The notes under the pieces: model-generated | Told to the model about the DNA's origin: nothing | The model's database searches: none | The model's input: the letters and a program-made list of their open reading frames with translations, nothing else | Position numbers and translations under genes: made by a program | Shown: positions 6,666-7,493 of the stretch, piece after piece | Layout of the letters: the number at the start of each line of letters is the position of its first letter | Numbering within the stretch: position 1 is the first letter of the stretch | NCBI GenBank assembly: GCA_003503355.1 | Contig: DOCS01000120.1 | Location: 1 to 7,493 of the forward strand | DNA: 7,493 nt | Source of the DNA: Opitutia bacterium | GTDB taxonomy: Bacteria > Verrucomicrobiota > Verrucomicrobiia > Opitutales > Coraliomargaritaceae | Reading direction: 5' to 3'

Positions 6666-7247
6666 ATGTTTAAGTCGCTTCGCATCGCACTCTCTTTAAT
6701 TCTGGCCGCCTTTGTCCTCCCTGCTTGTACAAAGAAGCAAGATCCCACCCCCGTCGGCACCACTATTGGCTCATCGAGCAGTAAAAGCAGTGACATCGGC
6801 GATAGCATCATCCCTGCCGGCGACGGCACAGGATGGGGAACAGACCTAGAGCCACGCGCACTCGGCGACGGCATTGACCTGGGGGCCAACACTTACAACG
6901 GGCGTCAAATGGTTAGAGGCGTCCTGCAGCCAGTATACTTCGGATTCGACTCCTCCTCAATTGCCGCAGCCGAACGTTCCAAGCTTCAGAACGCGGCCAC
7001 TCATCTGATGGAAAACCCCAGCGACGAACTTCTGATGGAAGGTCACTGCGACTGGTATGGCACCGAAGACTACAATCTCGCACTGGGTGACCGCCGCGCC
7101 AACAGCGCCCGCGACTACCTCGCCACACTCGGAGTCAGCACCGACCGTATCGATACACTGTCCAAAGGCAGCTTGGAAGCAACCGCTGGACTATCGAAAT
7201 CCGAATCGGGTCAAGACCGCCGCGTTGAATTGATTATACTCAAGTAA
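6666..7247 (+). CDS. pal: Pal-like OmpA-domain outer-membrane lipoprotein
   Basis: Pal is anchored in the outer membrane by lipid and binds peptidoglycan, joining envelope layers together with the Tol system. This 193-residue protein begins with a lipoprotein signal: K3 and R6, a hydrophobic core, and lipobox LPAC with Cys21 as the modified residue. A Ser/Gly/Asp-rich linker (about 22-85) is followed by an OmpA/Pal peptidoglycan-binding domain (about 88-193). That domain has [10 protein letters not shown] (90-99), [13 protein letters not shown] (125-137), [13 protein letters not shown] (140-152) and [10 protein letters not shown] (183-192). Asp129 and the conserved arginines expected to hold diaminopimelate are present. 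Pal normally has GH(A/C/T)DERGT; here the two residues after Asp are Trp-Tyr. No tolB or ybgF neighbour is visible, so another OmpA-family lipoprotein cannot be excluded. ATG at 6666 is set by the signal peptide. A strong terminator follows 13 bases after the stop. Confidence 0.88.
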   Translation: MFKSLRIALSLILAAFVLPACTKKQDPTPVGTTIGSSSSKSSDIGDSIIPAGDGTGWGTDLEPRALGDGIDLGANTYNGRQMVRGVLQPVYFGFDSSSIAAAERSKLQNAATHLMENPSDELLMEGHCDWYGTEDYNLALGDRRANSARDYLATLGVSTDRIDTLSKGSLEATAGLSKSESGQDRRVELIILK

Positions 7248-7260
7248 GCGAACGCTTATA

Positions 7261-7300
7261 CACAAAAAAGCCCGTTCGATTCGAACGGGCTTTTTTTGTG
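7261..7300. terminator. Bidirectional rho-independent terminator
   Basis: GCCCGTTCG (7270-7278) and CGAACGGGC (7282-7290) form a perfect 9-bp stem with a 3-base ATT loop. An A6 run (7264-7269) lies on the left and a T7 run (7291-7297) on the right, flanked by CAC and GTG, which extend the dyad. It reads as an intrinsic terminator on both strands. On the plus strand it ends the Pal-like gene; on the minus strand it would end a transcript entering from the right edge. Confidence 0.92.
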
Positions 7301-7307
7301 CTCATCG

Positions 7308-7493
7308 TTATTTACCGGGAAAGGCATAGTGGGCACCTCTGTTGTGCTCGGAGTGCCGCCGCCAATCGGCAATAAACCTCCACTTAAAAATGACCGCAGC
7401 CGCCCAAAATGTAGCGTGCCGCTTATAGTAAACGGAGCCTGCAGCGCCAATCGTGCGCACCACGACAAAGCAACCATCGAAACCGCTTCGCGG
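7308..7493 (-). CDS. Possible C-terminal end of an unidentified gene entering from the right edge
   Basis: One minus-strand frame stays open from the right edge for 61 codons and stops at TAA (7308-7310), 7 bases before the bidirectional terminator, which is where a convergent gene would be expected to end. The peptide is rich in Trp, Arg and His, has a short hydrophobic stretch (HATFWAAAVIF) and ends AHYAFPGK. I recognise no family, and the composition is not clearly that of a real protein. Two other frames are also largely open here: a minus-strand one starting at 7477 that would read through the terminator, and a plus-strand one. The coding call therefore rests mainly on position relative to the terminator. 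Otherwise the stretch holds nothing I can identify. Confidence 0.3.
   Translation of the reverse strand, partial: PRSGFDGCFVVVRTIGAAGSVYYKRHATFWAAAVIFKWRFIADWRRHSEHNRGAHYAFPGK

Noticed and set aside
7256..7477. Minus-strand 73-codon frame starting with ATG near the right edge
   Set aside because: It would read through the whole bidirectional terminator and stop beyond it, which is unlikely for a real gene; no family is recognised.

Overview
The window is an ordinary bacterial chromosomal segment of moderate GC content with dense, mostly housekeeping genes. The likely source is the Verrucomicrobiota (Opitutae/Puniceicoccales-like). This is inferred from the coaE-rho-GspE/PilB-type gene order, the long basic extension on Rho, and the general lack of Shine-Dalgarno sequences. 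It was not tested by a database search. I see no phage, IS element, CRISPR array or obvious horizontally acquired island.

Left part (1-3226, minus strand): a co-oriented block read right to left. coaE (last step of coenzyme A synthesis) is followed by rho (transcription termination factor) and by the first 137 codons of a GspE/PilB-family secretion or pilus ATPase that runs off the left edge. Rho carries about 235 residues of low-complexity, very basic sequence: a histone-H1-like lysine/alanine tract followed by RGG-type repeats. Its core ATPase is intact, but the usual aromatic RNA-binding motif of the primary site is changed.

Middle (3287-5697, plus strand): comM/yifB, divergent from coaE, encodes the Mg-chelatase-like AAA+ protein that drives branch migration in natural transformation. 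A serine tRNA (anticodon UGA, CCA encoded) follows. Only 9 bases after the tRNA comes a NarL/LuxR-type response regulator, which looks like an orphan because no histidine kinase is present.

Right part (5694-7493): a minus-strand protein with two CbiX/sirohydrochlorin-chelatase-like halves meets the response regulator tail to tail, with overlapping stop codons. Divergent from it is a Pal/OmpA-type outer-membrane lipoprotein gene that ends at a strong, bidirectional rho-independent terminator. Beyond the terminator, a weakly supported minus-strand frame enters from the right edge.

No single new system stands out. The points most worth a second look are the unusual Rho (disordered basic extension plus altered RNP1-like motif), the tRNA-response regulator junction that leaves almost no 5' leader, and the CbiX-like protein whose N-terminal half has lost its active-site histidine.
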